DNA of 64,000 nt from Mikania micrantha (Eukaryota; Streptophyta; Magnoliopsida; Asterales; Asteraceae): NCBI GenBank assembly GCA_009363875.1, contig CM018696.1:19667475-19731474 (forward strand), given 5' to 3'. The position numbers were made by a program, and so were the translations under genes. The notes under the pieces are model-generated. The model made no database searches. It saw only the letters and a program-made list of their open reading frames with translations, and had not been told where the DNA came from. Positions 34,979 through 45,560 of the stretch are shown here, one piece after another (the first letter of the stretch is position 1; each line of letters opens with the position of its first letter).

Positions 34979-35108
34979 GTTTGAATGAATTTATGTTTGA
35001 ATTATTTAAATACAATTGTTTAATTATTGAAACTTATAACATAGCATCATGAGTAATGAATAATCTAACTCGCGCCCCAATGTATTCCGCTGTTGGTTGG
35101 GTGTGACA
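34979..35108 (+). repeat. Gyp-E 5' LTR, last part
   Basis: Matches the final 130 bases of the 3' LTR (48252-48381) and ends GGGTGTGACA directly before a primer-binding site. This shows that 23932-34978 was inserted into the 5' LTR. Confidence 0.8.
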
Positions 35109-35111
35109 GAT

Positions 35112-35124
35112 TTGTATCAAAGCC
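35112..35124 (+). promoter_or_regulatory. Degenerate primer-binding site of Gyp-E
   Basis: TTGTATCAAAGCC differs at two positions from TGGTATCAGAGCC and sits three bases after the LTR end. Confidence 0.7.
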
Positions 35125-36010
35125 ATGGTTATAGGGATTTAGGTTATTAGAAAATTGTGGCCTAGACTATAACTAAGCTTACCCAAATAAGAGTTATCTC
35201 ATATTGCTACTTGTTTATTACTTGTTATGTGCAATGTGCTATATCATAATTGTTATGCTATGATTTCTTATTATGTGTTATTTATATTAAATTGTTACCA
35301 TAAAGGATAGCCTTAGTTGTTAATACCATAGATGAAAGCCATAGTTGTTAATATTCCTTTGCCTAAACTTAGCTAAGAATGCCTTAGACTAAGGTTGCTT
35401 ATTATTTTGGGATTTACTTAACTTAAGCAACTGCCTTAGAACTTTGCTTTAAGTTAAATCTATTCTAAACTCTCGTATGCGCGAACAATCGATAGTTGAT
35501 AAGATTCAAACTCATTAGGCTTAATGCCTAATATTCATTAGAGAAGTTAGGTTTAGGAAATTCCAATATTGATTTTTTTAAGATCCCGTTAGAATTAGGT
35601 TTGTGAGGTGGATATGTAGTAACTTGAAGGGTGTAGTACCGGTCGTTAGAATTCCTGTCTAGGAAAGCTATTCGTATAAATCCGCGAGGTAGTGTGGGAT
35701 CAGTCTAGCTTTCCTAGGGACTTCTGATGAGAGTATGATCACTTATAGACCAAAACATATTACACCGAACATCTTACAAACCAAATTAATTCTAATATGT
35801 CACAAGGTATTTTCAATACCATTTCCTATGTTTTAAATAAAGTCAATTTATTTCTTTATGTGTTTTTATATTCAATGGCATATTATATATGATTAGTAAT
35901 AATTATTTATTGCTACATCTAAGATAATACAAATGCCACAAATGCTACCTATTATATTCAATCTATTGATATTCAACTCCTAATGAATTCCTATCCTTTG
36001 TTTATCTAGA
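35125..36010 (+). other. Gyp-E untranslated leader
   Basis: About 0.9 kb without coding potential. Its second half contains a partly repeated block (TTAGAATT, AGGGTGTAGTACCG, GGAAAGCTA). The reverse complement of this leader, with that block duplicated, occurs at 63240-64000 in LARD-C copy 2, showing that both families share a leader and presumably its packaging signal. Confidence 0.65.
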
Positions 36011-36107
36011 ATGGCTCGTAGACAACGCGCTGCTAAACGTCGCATGGCTGCCATGATCGCCGATCAAATGGAAGCCGTGTTACCTAGCATGGTTGTGCAA
36101 CTATACC
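36011..36107 (+). pseudogene. Gyp-E gag, N-terminal piece
   Basis: ATG at 36011 opens a basic N-terminus (MARRQRAAKRRMAAM...) typical of gypsy gag. After about 32 codons the frame runs into copied Gyp-F sequence and stops. Confidence 0.75.
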
Positions 36108-37976
36108 TCGCTTGCTAAAAAATCCAGCAGCATAGCGAACCTTATGGTGTTCTGGACAACCGTTGATGTCCAGTGTAGTCTCCATCTTCTCTAGCCATTG
36201 GATCAGTCCAACAGCTCCTTCAACACCGATAAAGCTTGGTGGCTTGCATCCTACAAATGATTTTTAGGAACAGTCTGAAGTAGTGCCAGTGTTTCCAATA
36301 GCTTCCCCTGTAGTATGCCCAGAGTTGTTGCCGTGGCCTTGAATCCTGTTGATCAACTCAGGGATGACATCCCTCAGCTAGTTAGTCAGCTGACTGCTCA
36401 GTAATGTTGCCAAGGCAACAGTAGCAGGATCTAGAACTGGAGTTGCATTAGGGTTTGGAGGAGGAATGAGTGGAGGTGGAGGAGGTGGAAGAGGTGAATC
36501 AGTTAAAGATGGCCTGGATGAGTGTGGAGCTGAAATCTGTGGTGTTGGCACAATAGAAGGAGGTCTTCTCGGCGGCATTCTGATCATAACCAAAAGTATA
36601 TTGGTTAGTGCAGTGATCGAATGCAGAAGACACAATGCAAGCATATATCCTATGTTTTCTACGTGAAGGTCCCTAAGTTATAGTGTAGGCCAAACCGTTT
36701 TAAGTAAATGACCTATTATTCTCTATAACCTTGAGCTCTGATACCAATCTGTCACACCCCGAGCCGGCGGGTTGGATCGACTTCCCCGTCGGGCAGAAGG
36801 TTCTCGGGGCGCGATATCGTGAGTGATAATCACGATGATCAGATTGTTTACATAGCATCAACATTGAGAATAACTAAAGCACAATATAGTATTGAACTCG
36901 GATTACAAAGTTAAATTACAACTGTCAATGTTTGATAATTTAACTAAGTAAACCTATCAAAAGAATCAAATGTTTACTATTTTGTAACTGTACAAGATGT
37001 CAAAAGTGATTCACAACAATCATCAGATCATGTACTTTTCAAAATCTACTAGGTCCTCTAACTGGGCATCCTAGCATGCATTCCTTAGCCTTAGCTTAAT
37101 CCTGTACGTCATCTGAGAAAGCATGTAAGAAAACAAAGTCAACACAATGGTTGGTGAGTTCATATAGTTTAGTAGTTGAAAAGTAGCTTTAGTAAACCTT
37201 TTTGGTAACAACCTTAACCTCATTAATATCACCTGTAATATCCAATTCGGTATGCTTATATATAAGGCATATGTAGGTTCGAACTTACCGCCCGCCCAGC
37301 CACCGTCCCACCACATACTAAATCACATATGACATTGTTGTTAATGATAATTAAGAATTTTACCTACGATCGAATGAAGCTTCATACTCAGCTAGGGCCA
37401 TTCGGCTGAATAGGGGATGGGACTCATTCGGCGAGCTGGTTGTTGGTCCCATTCGGCTGGTCGACTGGTAAGAAAGTGAAACCCCTATTTTCGAGATCTA
37501 TGAACAAGGCATGGTGTTTAGCATGTTTCTAACTCATCCTATGTGTTGTGGATGTAATTTCCCTAAGGTTTTGGGAGAGCTTAACCGGTCAAATGGTGGG
37601 TTCGAAATAGGGTTTTCAAAACCCTAAAATCGCAACAAAGATGGTTTTTTACCTCGAATTTGTTGGACAAAACTCAGATCCTTTGTACTTTCGAGATCTA
37701 CGCGATGTGGTGGTCGTTTAGACACCAAAATCACTTGAATCGGTTGAGAAATGAGTGAGTTAGAGATGGTGGTTCAAATGAGAGAGTATAAAGAGAGAAT
37801 GACGATTTTTAGTGAGAGAGAGGGGTGGTAATGGCTGGTAGGTGGTGGTTGTTATGGCATTAAAAGCCATAATAAATGGTTTAAAATAACCGGGTTCGTT
37901 CGGTTCTGCTCGGTTTCGCACAGAAGCGTCGTTTCCTTTTCGTTTTTGCGACGAATGTCTCGGTTTCGCACAGAGC
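36108..37976 (-). mobile_element. Partial Gyp-F copy (gag start, PBS, truncated LTR) inside Gyp-E gag
   Basis: Corresponds to about 31569-33420 of Gyp-F in the same orientation: gag N-terminal part (36108-36578), leader, PBS (36735-36746) and LTR (36750 to about 37960) with the same inner deletion. It lacks both LTR outer ends and any target-site duplication. At its right end CGGTTTCGCACAGA appears twice (37911-37924 and 37961-37974) at the return to Gyp-E gag. These traits fit template-copied filler from Gyp-F during break repair better than an integration event. Confidence 0.7.
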
Positions 37977-38690
37977 CTACAACGCAGCCAAGTACAATGG
38001 GTCGGATGGAGCTACTGGACTGCTCCAATAGTTCGAGGGAATTGATAGCACTTTTCTGAATAGTGACTGCCCAGCCAATCTGAAGGTTCTTTATGCTACT
38101 GGGACTTTACAAAAAAAGCCCTTACTTGGTGGAATAAACAGAGAAGGTCTTTGGGTGAGAATACTATTGTTGAACTGACCTGTACTAAGCTTAAGCATCT
38201 TATGACCCGAGAGTTTTTCCCTCGCAATTAGGTCAAAAAGCTCGAGTTCTGGGATCTCAAATAGGATAGTGGAGAAAACATGATTTATAACAACCGCTTT
38301 CATGAATTGAGCCTTATGTGCCCTCACATGGTGAGCCCTCTCGAAAGGGGGGATCGAGAAATACATTGGTGGTCTGCCAATGCAAATCCAAGACTCGGTC
38401 TTTAGTAGCAAACATGTTACCTTAGCTGATGCCATTCACATGGCGGCGACCCTCACTGAAAACCATGTAAAGGTAGGGACCTTAACTAGAAAGGGATCAA
38501 AGAAGGACAAGGAACCAACAAAGGGTTCAAAAGAAACTTCAAAAGAGGAGCTAAAGACTGGTTCAAATTCCAGCTTCAAGAAAATCAAAAACGAAGGCCA
38601 ACAAAAAGGTCTACATAGGCACTCATCCTTTATGCCCAAGGTGCAACTTTCTTCATCCTGCTATTGCACCATGTCGAATGTGCACCAATT
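37977..38690 (+). pseudogene. Gyp-E gag, capsid to first zinc-knuckle part
   Basis: Resumes gag with AYNAAKYNGSDGATGLL and the gag-domain signature LTWWNKQRRS. There are in-frame stops and at least two frameshifts (one in a run of A near 38110-38117; another near 38375). The lysine-rich linker (about 38480-38610) leads to the cysteine-rich segment CPRCNFLHPAIAPCRMC, where the solo LTR interrupts after CTN. TSD copy CAATT is at 38686-38690. Confidence 0.8.
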
Positions 38691-41636
38691 TATCACACCC
38701 CAAAATTCCCACGCGCGGTGTCAGTCCACATGGGCGTGAAGTGGCCAGAATCACAGCTCTCAGTCATATAGAACAACTCTATATGCGTTTAAAATATATG
38801 TTTGAAACAACATCATTAATCAAACAGATTAATTAGACGTGCAGTGGAATATCATAAACAGTGTAAAACATTTAAAACAAGTGTCTAAGCAGCGGAAATA
38901 ATAAATTGTTCAAATGCAAGGGAATGTAAACGCTAGGCACTATAATCTTTGTAAAGACATAATGAAATTTAAATATTGTTTTTGAAAGAAAAGTGATGGA
39001 TGCGTATGACTTGAGTTCTTGTTCTCTTAAGTGCATCCCTATGCATGATCAAGCTGGTTACCTGAGGATACATGTTATGAAAAAGTGTCAACACATAGGT
39101 TGGTGAGTTCACAGGTTTTGATATATATACATAAGTAATAAAGGAATGTTTGTCACGTGTCATGTTGTTTATCATATGTTAGTTTCGAGCCCTAGGCTCC
39201 AAGTGTCAGTTGCGTCTCTACCGAACTAGACTTGTTAGCTCTTGCCTCCGCCATGTCTATCATAAAACCAATGGCGCGATGGGTCGAGATTACACGCGTC
39301 CCGACCTCCAGTCAGTATTGGCGCCGCGTGGGGTTCATCACACCCAATAGTACTATCTAAACTCACCTCGTTGTGAATATACATTAACGGTAAGGCTGTG
39401 AGAGGACTTTGTTACGATACAACACTTAATGTTTCTCTAATAAACCAGCATACACAAATGTTTGTTCAAATAGTAATGTTTGAATCAACAACATGTATTC
39501 TCCCCCTATTTTGAAGGCTTGTAAAAGAGTTTAAAGAGGGGACGTAAACTCACCTACGTGATTGTCGAAAAATGCGTAAGCTCCAGTTTTTCTTCTGGTG
39601 ACTCGTTCACCGGTTACCTATATTGTACGGCTTACGTAATTTCGTGTTTGTGATCATGTTTCGTGATCATGTTCGTGTTTGTGCTCAACAACCTTCATTT
39701 GTTTTTTGTCCATGTCAGTCCGTGTTTGACCATGTTTGACCGTGTTAAAGTCAACAATCCGTTGGTGAACCGTGTGTTAGTTATAATTCGTGTAATATTA
39801 ATTATCGTGCACGTAGTGCATTAAAACACATAGATCACGTTAATTGACAACTTACTATTTATAGTAAGTTCCATTTTTAGTATTTCGCAACAAATTACAT
39901 TTTAATGGTTCTAGCATTCTCGTTACTCCTAAATGATCATGTTAACACTTAGTACGTTGTCGCATACGATCAAGTAAACACATAAGTCCACTTTTAGAAT
40001 TTAAAGTTTCCTAAAATGGAAAGTTTCTATATTTATCATGTTTAGTAACAAAAATCATACATCTTTTCACAAACTCATCATGTTACATCATTTTAAGTCA
40101 TTTATCAATATTATCATGGATCTAATACTACTATTTCAAGAAAAACATCATCTAAAGTTTCTATAATTAGAAAGTTTTATTTAAGACATCATTTTAATTA
40201 ACTAACCCATGACATTTGCTAATAATCTTATTATTAGTTATAATTCATCATTTAATATATCTATTTCACTAATTTCATCCGTTATTATGATTTTGCAAAA
40301 TAAAATTACTAAAAATAGTAACTATGCCGTTACGTCTATCAAATGAATATATTAACATTTCTAACCCATTCATTTATGCAAATATCATCATAATAGATTA
40401 GAACAATCATCTTGTTAACATGCATGGTCATATTTCTACATCAAATCATAATTTTGTGACATAAAAGTTACTAAAAATAGTAACTACAACAAATCATCCA
40501 TTTTTGATCAACAAAATCATAATGAATCATATAACACATCTCAAATATCACCACAAACATATATTCATAGCCCAAATATTCATGGATCATGGTGGATTAT
40601 ACATGCATGCTATCAAAAGTCATCCTTACTAACCAAAACCATAAATAGCACCACAATGGTTTCCATATTCACAATAGATCATCATTATATCTCAAGTAAA
40701 TCATCTAGATAATAAAAACAGGTTTGTAAAGAATTCGTGCATGTGGTGATTGAGAGCTTTCATGTGGGTGGTAAGCTTGCATTTGTGGTTTTTAAGTGTT
40801 ATGTGAGCAAAATAAGCATTAGAACTACCTCTCAAAGCCTTGTATCACCAAGATAGTAACTTGAAAGCCCCTGGAACTCCGAAAATAGCCTTCTAGCAGC
40901 TGTGGGTGCTAATGGTGGTGGTGACAAACCTTCAAACCTTCCTTCAAACTCCCAAAGCTTCAACTTCTTAAACAATGGCTTCCAATGGAGTGTTTTTCAG
41001 GTTCTAGAGCTGTAGAGGGTGGCTTAGGGGTGGTTTTTCCATGTGGATTGCGTCTGGGCTCGAGAAAAATGAGTGGAAAGTAGCAGCAAGCTTCTGGTTG
41101 GTCATTAAAGATTTTCTACGATTCCTGACTACCACGCGTACCGCCTAGTTAGCCGTGTCGAATCCAGGCGTAGCGCACGGGTCAATCTGGTCCGAGGTGT
41201 CTTCCCTGTCTCATGCGCACCACCAAAGGTCGTGTGTTGGGTCTAGGCGTAGCGCCTGGCTGTCCTGACAAGTCCAATTGGCCCATTTTACTTGTTTGGG
41301 TTTGTTTTTGCTCGTTTCTCAACCATAACTCGTCGTTTTCTCGATTATGAACATTGTTTATCGTTGTTTGAACCATTTAGTTCAATGTTTGAGCATTTGA
41401 GAACTCATTAATATTTAACTACAGGTTTTGTTTATCTTCACCAACGTTCCTATATTATTCGACACGTGTGTGCGTGTTTCGATAATTCACCTAATTATCA
41501 TGTTTGCGTCAGTGTTTGCTCTATCGTGCCACGTGTCATACTAAATTAAACTAATTCTAGTGCCACGTATGCAAATGCTAATTAAATACACATTTAATTA
41601 AAGGAAAATCTAACCTGAAAATTATGGGGTGTCACA
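38691..41636 (-). mobile_element. Solo LTR 2 (Gyp-D family) with target-site duplication CAATT
   Basis: Starts TATCACACCCC (TG changed to TA) and ends GGGGTGTCACA. It is flanked by CAATT (38686-38690, 41637-41641). It is closely related to solo LTR 1 over its whole length. Removing it plus one CAATT rejoins the Gyp-E gag zinc-knuckle codons in frame. Contains a minus-strand TATA box (39855-39863) and a GGCGNNGCGCC motif block (41135-41260). The short ORFs inside are chance. Confidence 0.9.
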
Positions 41637-42289
41637 CAATTGCAATCAACTGAGTCATTTTTCTCTTCATTGTCGTGTGCCAAAGGTTCAAGCTCCTCAA
41701 GCTAATATGAACTTTATCACTGCTCATAAGGCCAAAGCTTGCTACAACTGTGGGAACCCTAATAATTTTGGCAACACTTGTCCTATTCAAGCCAACAACA
41801 ATAGTGCCTTGATGGCCTCGAACAACCAAGTCAATCAATGTGCATGGGGTGGTGCTTTCAATGCCAATTCCAATCAAGCTCAAAACAACAATGATGTGGT
41901 GAAAGATATGTTTCTTGTAAATAGACTTTACTCATCTATATTGTTTGATACGGGTGCCGATAAGAGTTTTGTATCCTTAGACTTTGAGCCCCTACTTGCT
42001 ATGCCTAGGACTATGTTGAATGAACCTTTTTGTGTTGAAGTAGCCAATGGAAAGACCATTAAGCTTGATTCTTTTATACCAAATTGCACTTATGAACCTT
42101 AATTCTCATGAGTTCTCTGTTGACCTTATCCCAATGCAATTGGGAAGTTTTGACCTCATAGTCGGTATGGACTGGTAGTCAAAGCATCATGCTGAAATAG
42201 TTTGTCACAATAAGTATATTTGAATCCCAATCAAAGATGGTCAAGAGCTACTAGTATATGGGTAGAAAGCCTCAAAGGGACTTCGACTC
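41637..42289 (+). pseudogene. Gyp-E gag end and aspartic protease
   Basis: The frame continues the zinc knuckle (CNQLSHFSLHC), then a second knuckle CYNCGNPNNFGNTC in which the metal-binding His is Asn. The protease follows: active-site DTGA at 41947-41958 in SILFDTGADKSF. The frame shifts at about 42090; the expected GMD core (GTATGGACTGG near 42165) can still be read, followed by a stop. Confidence 0.85.
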
Positions 42290-43355
42290 ATGTCATGCAT
42301 GCAAGATCAAAAGTACTTACGAAAGAAGTACGTGGCCTTTTTGGCTCACATTGTGGAAAATAAAACTGATGAGAAAAAGCTAGAAGACATCCCTATAGTT
42401 CGTGAATTTCCCGAGGTTTTTCCTGATGTTTTTCCCGAAGATATCAAAGATCTACTTGCAAATCGACAAGTCGAATTCCATATTGATCTCGTTCTTGGAG
42501 CGATGCCTGTCGCGAAAGCTCCTTATCGACTCGCACCTACCGAATTACAAGAACTCGCAAGCCAATTGCAAGAACTTTCAGACAAGGGGTTAATTCGCTC
42601 TAGTTCATCTCCATGAGGCGTACAAGTCTTTTTTGTGAAGAAGAAAGACGGTTCTTTTCGTATGTCCATCGATTTTCGTGAGCTTAACAAAGTTACGATT
42701 AAAAATCGATACCGATTACCGAGGATTAACGATCTTTTTGATCAATTACAAGGCGCAAAGTGTTTCTCTAAAATCGATCTTTGTTCGGGTTATCATCAAC
42801 TTCGAGTTTTTTAATAAGACGTGCCAAAAACAACCTTTCGTACAAGATACGGGCATTACAAGTTTTTGATTATGCCTTTTGGTTTGACAAACGCACCTAC
42901 AGTTTTCATGGACTTGATGAATCACATTTGTAAATCATATCTTGACAAGTTTGTGATCATATTCATCGATGACATTCTAATTTATTCAATGTCAAAATCC
43001 GAACATGAGAACCATCTTCGTTTCATCCTTGAACTCCTGAAAAAGGAGCAACTTTATGCCAAGTTTCAAAATGTGAATTTTGGCTTACAGAGGTTCAGTT
43101 TTTGGGACACGTTGTAAATGAGGATGGAACCCATGTTGATACTGCCAAGATTAAGACGGTGAAGAGTTGGAAGACTCCAACAACACCAACTAATATTCAA
43201 TCATTCCTTGGTCTAGCAGCTCAAATCTTAAACTCTTAGAAATTCTCTTAAGGTTCATTTCATTTCTATCATTTTATCAAACGACCTTGTAACTAACAGG
43301 TTATTACCGTCGGTTCACCTCCAATTTCTCTAAGATTGCATTACCGCTTACTTCC
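42290..43355 (+). pseudogene. Gyp-E reverse transcriptase
   Basis: Tekay/Del-type RT: EVFPDVFPED and the PVAKAPYRLAPTELQEL lead-in, then a TGA (42614-42616) where the conserved Trp of the fingers is expected. It continues FFVKKKDGSFRMSIDFRELNKV, with two consecutive stop codons in the palm (about 42811-42816). The catalytic FIDDILIYS is intact (from 42962). A frameshift follows near 43070. The primer-grip/linker part holds an 80-base foreign insertion (43220-43299) between LA and GYYRR-type codons. Confidence 0.9.
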
Positions 43356-43922
43356 TTGACTCATAAAGGCAAACCACACAAGTGGGAAGATGCTCAAGAG
43401 AATGCCTTTCAAACTCTTAAACAAAAGCTTTGCAACGCTCCTATTCTCACGTTACACGATGGGAACGACGACTTTGTGGTTGATTGTGATGCCTCAAATC
43501 AAGGTTTTGGATGTGTTCTTATGCAACGTGGAAAGGTGATTCCCTACGCCTCAAGGAAACTAAAGGTTCATGAAAAGAATTACACGACTCATGACCTTGA
43601 ACTTGGTGAGGTGGTATTCGCTTTAAATATTTGGAGGCACTACCTTTATGGTACAAAGTGTGTGGTGTTCACTAACCACAAAATGCTTCAACATATTCTG
43701 AATCAAAAAGAGCTCAATATGAGACAAAGGCGTTGGGTGGAACTACTCAATGACTATGATTGTGAGATTCGTTACCATCCCGGTAAAGCAAACGTAGTAG
43801 CCGATGCTCTCGGTCGAAAGGATCAAGCCAAGTCTGTCATTCTTCAAAGTATTCAAATTTCATCCGATCTTCAAAATCGTATTCTTGAAGCTCAACAACG
43901 AACGGTCTCGGAAGGCAGGTAA
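43356..43922 (+). pseudogene. Gyp-E RNase H domain
   Basis: Open for 188 codons. It would degrade the RNA strand of the RNA/DNA hybrid. Conserved features: WEDAQENAFQTLKQKLC linker, VDCDASNQGFG (first Asp), HDLELGEVVFAL (Glu), and ADALGRK (last Asp). The third acidic position reads TNHKML (Asn codon 43674-43676) where TDHK is usual, so catalysis is probably lost even in this otherwise intact domain. Confidence 0.9.
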
Positions 43923-45280
43923 CCTGAAGAAGTGCCTAGTAATGTTGAACTACAACTCGAGTCCAAAACAAACAGTTTGCTTTATTTTCAAAACCGTTTA
44001 TGGATTCCAAATCAAAACCTGCTACGAGAACACATTTTGAACGAAGCTCATAAGTATCGGTATTCAATTCATCCTGGTGCCAAAAAAATGTACAAAGACC
44101 TGCGGGTCAGTACTGGTGGCTGGGAATGAAGGACGATGTCATTCTTTTTGTGTCTAAGTGCCTTACGTGCTCGAAAGTGAAAGCCGAACATCAAAGACTG
44201 TCAGGATTGCTTGAACAGCCTGAAATTCCCGTTTGCAAATAGGAGGGTATTGCTATGGATTTCATAACTAAACTCCCACGAACTTCTCGGGGTTATGACA
44301 ACATTTGGGTGATTGTTGACCGTTTGACAAAGGCCGCTCACTTTCTTCCGATTCGTGAAACGTATCGTGTGGAAATTTTGACTCCTATCTACATCAACGA
44401 GATTGTTTGTAGGCATGGATTTCAACTAAACATCATATCTGACTGTGATGGTCGTTTCATAGCCCATTTCTGGAAATCATTACAATCAGCTCTTGGTACT
44501 CAATTAAATCTTAGCACTTCCTACCATCCTCAAACCGATGGACAATCCAAGAGGACCATTCAAACACTTAAAGATATGTTGCGATGTTGTGTGATTGACT
44601 TTGGTGGTAATTGGGATAACTACTTACCATTGATCGAGTTCTCATATAACAATAGCTAATTTGAGCATTGACATGGCACCTTTTGAGGCGCTTTATGGGC
44701 GTAAATGTCGATCACCGGTTTGTTGGAATGAGCTAGGTGAAGCCCAAATCACTGGACCTGAACTGGTTCAAGAAACAACCAACAAGATCATTTGTATTCG
44801 TGAAAATCTGACAACTGCTCGCAGCCGGCAAAAGAGCTATACCAACAAACGGCGAAAGCCGTTGGAATTTCAATTCAATGATTTAGTCCTTCTAAAGGTG
44901 TCTCCTTGGAAAGGAATTATTTGGTTTGGCAAGAAAGGCAAGCTAGCTCCTCGTTACATAGGTCCTTTCAAAGTTTTAAAAAGGATTGGTAAAGTGGCTT
45001 ACCGATTCTAGTTACCTCAAGAACTGTCCAATGCGCATCCAACATTCCACGTCTCGAACTTAAAGAAATGTCTAACCGATGGAATCTGCACATTCCTCTT
45101 GATGTAGTTCGCATCGATGAATTTGTGCACTTTATCGAGAAATCGGTGAAGATTGTTGATCGAGAAGTCAAAACGCTAAAGAACAAGTGTATTCCTATCG
45201 TCTTGGTTAAATGGGAGTCTAAGCGTGGCCTAGAGCTTACTTGGGAGCGCGAAGATCAAACGAACACCAAGTACCCTTAG
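43923..45280 (+). pseudogene. Gyp-E integrase with chromodomain-like tail
   Basis: Zinc-binding segment in pieces (HPGAKKMYKDL near 44070; CLTCSKVKAEHQ near 44160), with frame change and a TAG at 44240-44242. The core has Asp in MDFITKLP and Asp in ISDCDGRF, but the catalytic Glu is Lys (44549-44551, in DGQSKRTIQTL). A stop at 44657-44659 and a frameshift follow; MAPFEALYGRKCRSP and the C-terminal KLAPRYIGPF are clear. The tail, in another frame to 45280 (VDREVKTLKN...VLVKWESKRG...TWEREDQ), is the chromodomain-like end that guides chromovirus insertion into heterochromatin. Confidence 0.9.
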
Positions 45281-45324
45281 TTATTCGATCCAGATTCTTA
45301 GTGAATTTCAGGACGAAATCCCCT

Positions 45325-45338
45325 AAAGTAGGGGAGAC
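45325..45338 (+). promoter_or_regulatory. Polypurine tract of Gyp-E
   Basis: AAAGTAGGGGAGAC directly precedes the 3' LTR start, 45 bases after the pol stop. Confidence 0.8.
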
Positions 45339-45506
45339 TGTAATCCCTAGGGTTTCTATGTCGATTTTTGAATTTGTATCGTGTTCGAATTATAATAAAA
45401 TAAAGTATTCGTTGAAACATTTGGATTCGTGTATGCATATATACCAAGATATATTCAATAAATCAAATTTATATAAAAATAATAATAAAAATAATAATAA
45501 AGACAA

Positions 45507-45560
<54 letters not shown>

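Noticed and set aside
38436..38639. Minus-strand ORF opposite the Gyp-E gag linker
   Set aside because: Shadow frame of the lysine-rich gag linker on the + strand.
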